The position numbers and the translations under genes were made by a program. A model generated the notes under the pieces. The model searched no databases, had not been told where the DNA came from, and was given only the letters and a program-made list of their open reading frames with translations. From Woronichinia sp035285405 (GTDB taxonomy: Bacteria > Cyanobacteriota > Cyanobacteriia > Cyanobacteriales > Microcystaceae), in the NCBI GenBank assembly GCA_035285405.1, contig JAYKJI010000088.1, positions 1-23,887 on the forward strand: DNA of 23,887 nt, read 5' to 3'. Positions 22,974 to 23,887 of this stretch are shown here, piece by piece; the first letter of the stretch is position 1; every line of letters starts with the position of its first letter.

Positions 22974-23887
22974 ATGGACATTCTCTGTACCCGCCCACGT
23001 TGCTCTCGTATTAATCCTTTTGCAGATCTGGACAATCGTAATACATTGCAAACGGCTCAACAAAAGTTTTGTACCAGTTGTGGAATGCCTTTAATTTTGG
23101 GGGGACGCTATCTACCAGTTAAGTTATTGGGTCAAGGTGGTTTTGGGGCTGCCTTTTTAGCTCTAGATCGTTTTACTCCGACTATGCGTTTTTGTGTAGT
23201 TAAACAATTTCAACCTACCGGCGATCTGAGTCCGGCGCAAATACAAGTGGCATTAGGGCTTTTTGAGCGAGAAGCATCGGTTTTAGAGAAGTTAGGCAAT
23301 AAGCATGATCAGATTCCAGACCTCTTTGCCTTTTTCCCCTTGGTGGTGGATAACCCTAGAACAGGAAAATCAGATCAGTTTTTTTATCTGGTGCAGGAAT
23401 TTATCAATGGCAAAAATCTAGAGGATGAACTAGCCGATCGCGGCCCTTTTTCGGAATCAGAAGTGCTCAATGTATTGGAGGAAATGCTCAAGATCCTAAC
23501 CTTTGTTCATGATAAGGGTTCTATTCACCGCGATATTAAGCCGTCCAACATTATGCGAGATCAGGAGGGCACTCTGTTTCTCTTGGACTTTGGAGCCGTT
23601 AAGGAGATTGCGGTGGGTTCTGTCCCAGGGGGTGGCTCTACAGGGATTTACTCAATGGGTTTTGCACCCCCCGAACAAATGTCAGGAGGTCAAGTCTATC
23701 CGGCGACCGATCTCTATGCCTTGGCTATTACCTGTCTTTATTTATTGACGGGAAGATCCGCCCAGGATCTCTATGATTCCTACCACAATACTTGGCACTG
23801 GCGACAATTCGCTCCCCAGGTCAGCGATCGCTTGGCCCAGGTGATTGATCGATTACTATTACCCACACCAAAGGATCGTTATCAATC
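22974..23887 (+). CDS. Ser/Thr protein kinase with N-terminal four-Cys motif, 5' part
   Basis: The frame opens with the ATG at 22974 and is open to the window end (304 codons), so the C-terminus is missing. Residues 5-36 hold a C-x4-C-x22-C-x2-C motif (C5, C10, C33, C36), a likely zinc ribbon like that in SpkB-type cyanobacterial kinases. The Hanks kinase domain follows: GQGGFGAAF loop at about 53-61, catalytic Lys K77, HRDIKPSN at 185-192, DFG at 205-207 and APPEQ in the activation segment. All catalytic residues are present, so it should be an active kinase. Whether pentapeptide or other repeats follow cannot be seen. Confidence 0.92.
   Translation, partial: MDILCTRPRCSRINPFADLDNRNTLQTAQQKFCTSCGMPLILGGRYLPVKLLGQGGFGAAFLALDRFTPTMRFCVVKQFQPTGDLSPAQIQVALGLFEREASVLEKLGNKHDQIPDLFAFFPLVVDNPRTGKSDQFFYLVQEFINGKNLEDELADRGPFSESEVLNVLEEMLKILTFVHDKGSIHRDIKPSNIMRDQEGTLFLLDFGAVKEIAVGSVPGGGSTGIYSMGFAPPEQMSGGQVYPATDLYALAITCLYLLTGRSAQDLYDSYHNTWHWRQFAPQVSDRLAQVIDRLLLPTPKDRYQ

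Overview
The window is cyanobacterial. It carries psbO (photosystem II extrinsic protein), the cyanobacterial proton-exchange gene pxcA, a SigF-type sigma factor and cyanobacterial-type cytochrome c oxidase genes. The palindromic octamer GCGATCGC (HIP1) and near-matches are scattered throughout. Base composition and protein similarity fit a unicellular Synechocystis/Microcystis/Crocosphaera-like chroococcalean. The genus is an inference, not something the sequence proves.

Region 1 (1-3140) is an accessory island. It holds the 3' end of a RelE/ParE-type toxin gene, two complete toxin-antitoxin pairs with MazF/PemK-type toxins, and a small two-helix membrane protein of the SLATT/DUF4231 type, a family known from nucleotide-signalled phage defence. 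Short HIP1-bounded repeats follow the modules. A fold-back MITE-like element (2475-2600) and about 480 bp without a convincing gene separate the island from the core genes.

Region 2 (3141-6583) is ctaC-ctaD-ctaE, an aa3-type respiratory terminal oxidase with complete metal ligands. A 9-bp tandem repeat lies between ctaC and ctaD.

Region 3 (6717-12660) holds a small hypothetical gene and a degenerate UvrD/RecB-like helicase on the minus strand. Divergent from these are pxcA, a proline-rich exported protein with a PilP-like segment, and a small conserved gene.

Region 4 (12929-16421) is a housekeeping block. On the minus strand are rsmD, a short tatA, sigF, psbO (with a terminator built on a HIP1 palindrome) and tRNA-Gln(UUG). 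One plus-strand hypothetical gene lies between psbO and the tRNA.

Region 5 (16604-20716) is urtA-urtB-urtC of the urea ABC transporter. It is preceded by an NtcA-type nitrogen-control promoter with canonical spacing. A 155-bp MITE with an 8-9 bp target duplication is inserted between urtA and urtB. The ATPase genes urtD and urtE are not in the window.

Region 6 (20720-23887) has a nucleoside phosphorylase-like gene and a GT4 glycosyltransferase on the minus strand, then the first 304 codons of a Ser/Thr kinase with an N-terminal four-cysteine motif running off the end.

The best candidates for something new are the toxin-antitoxin/SLATT island with its repeats, the MITE inside the urea operon, and the large degenerate helicase.
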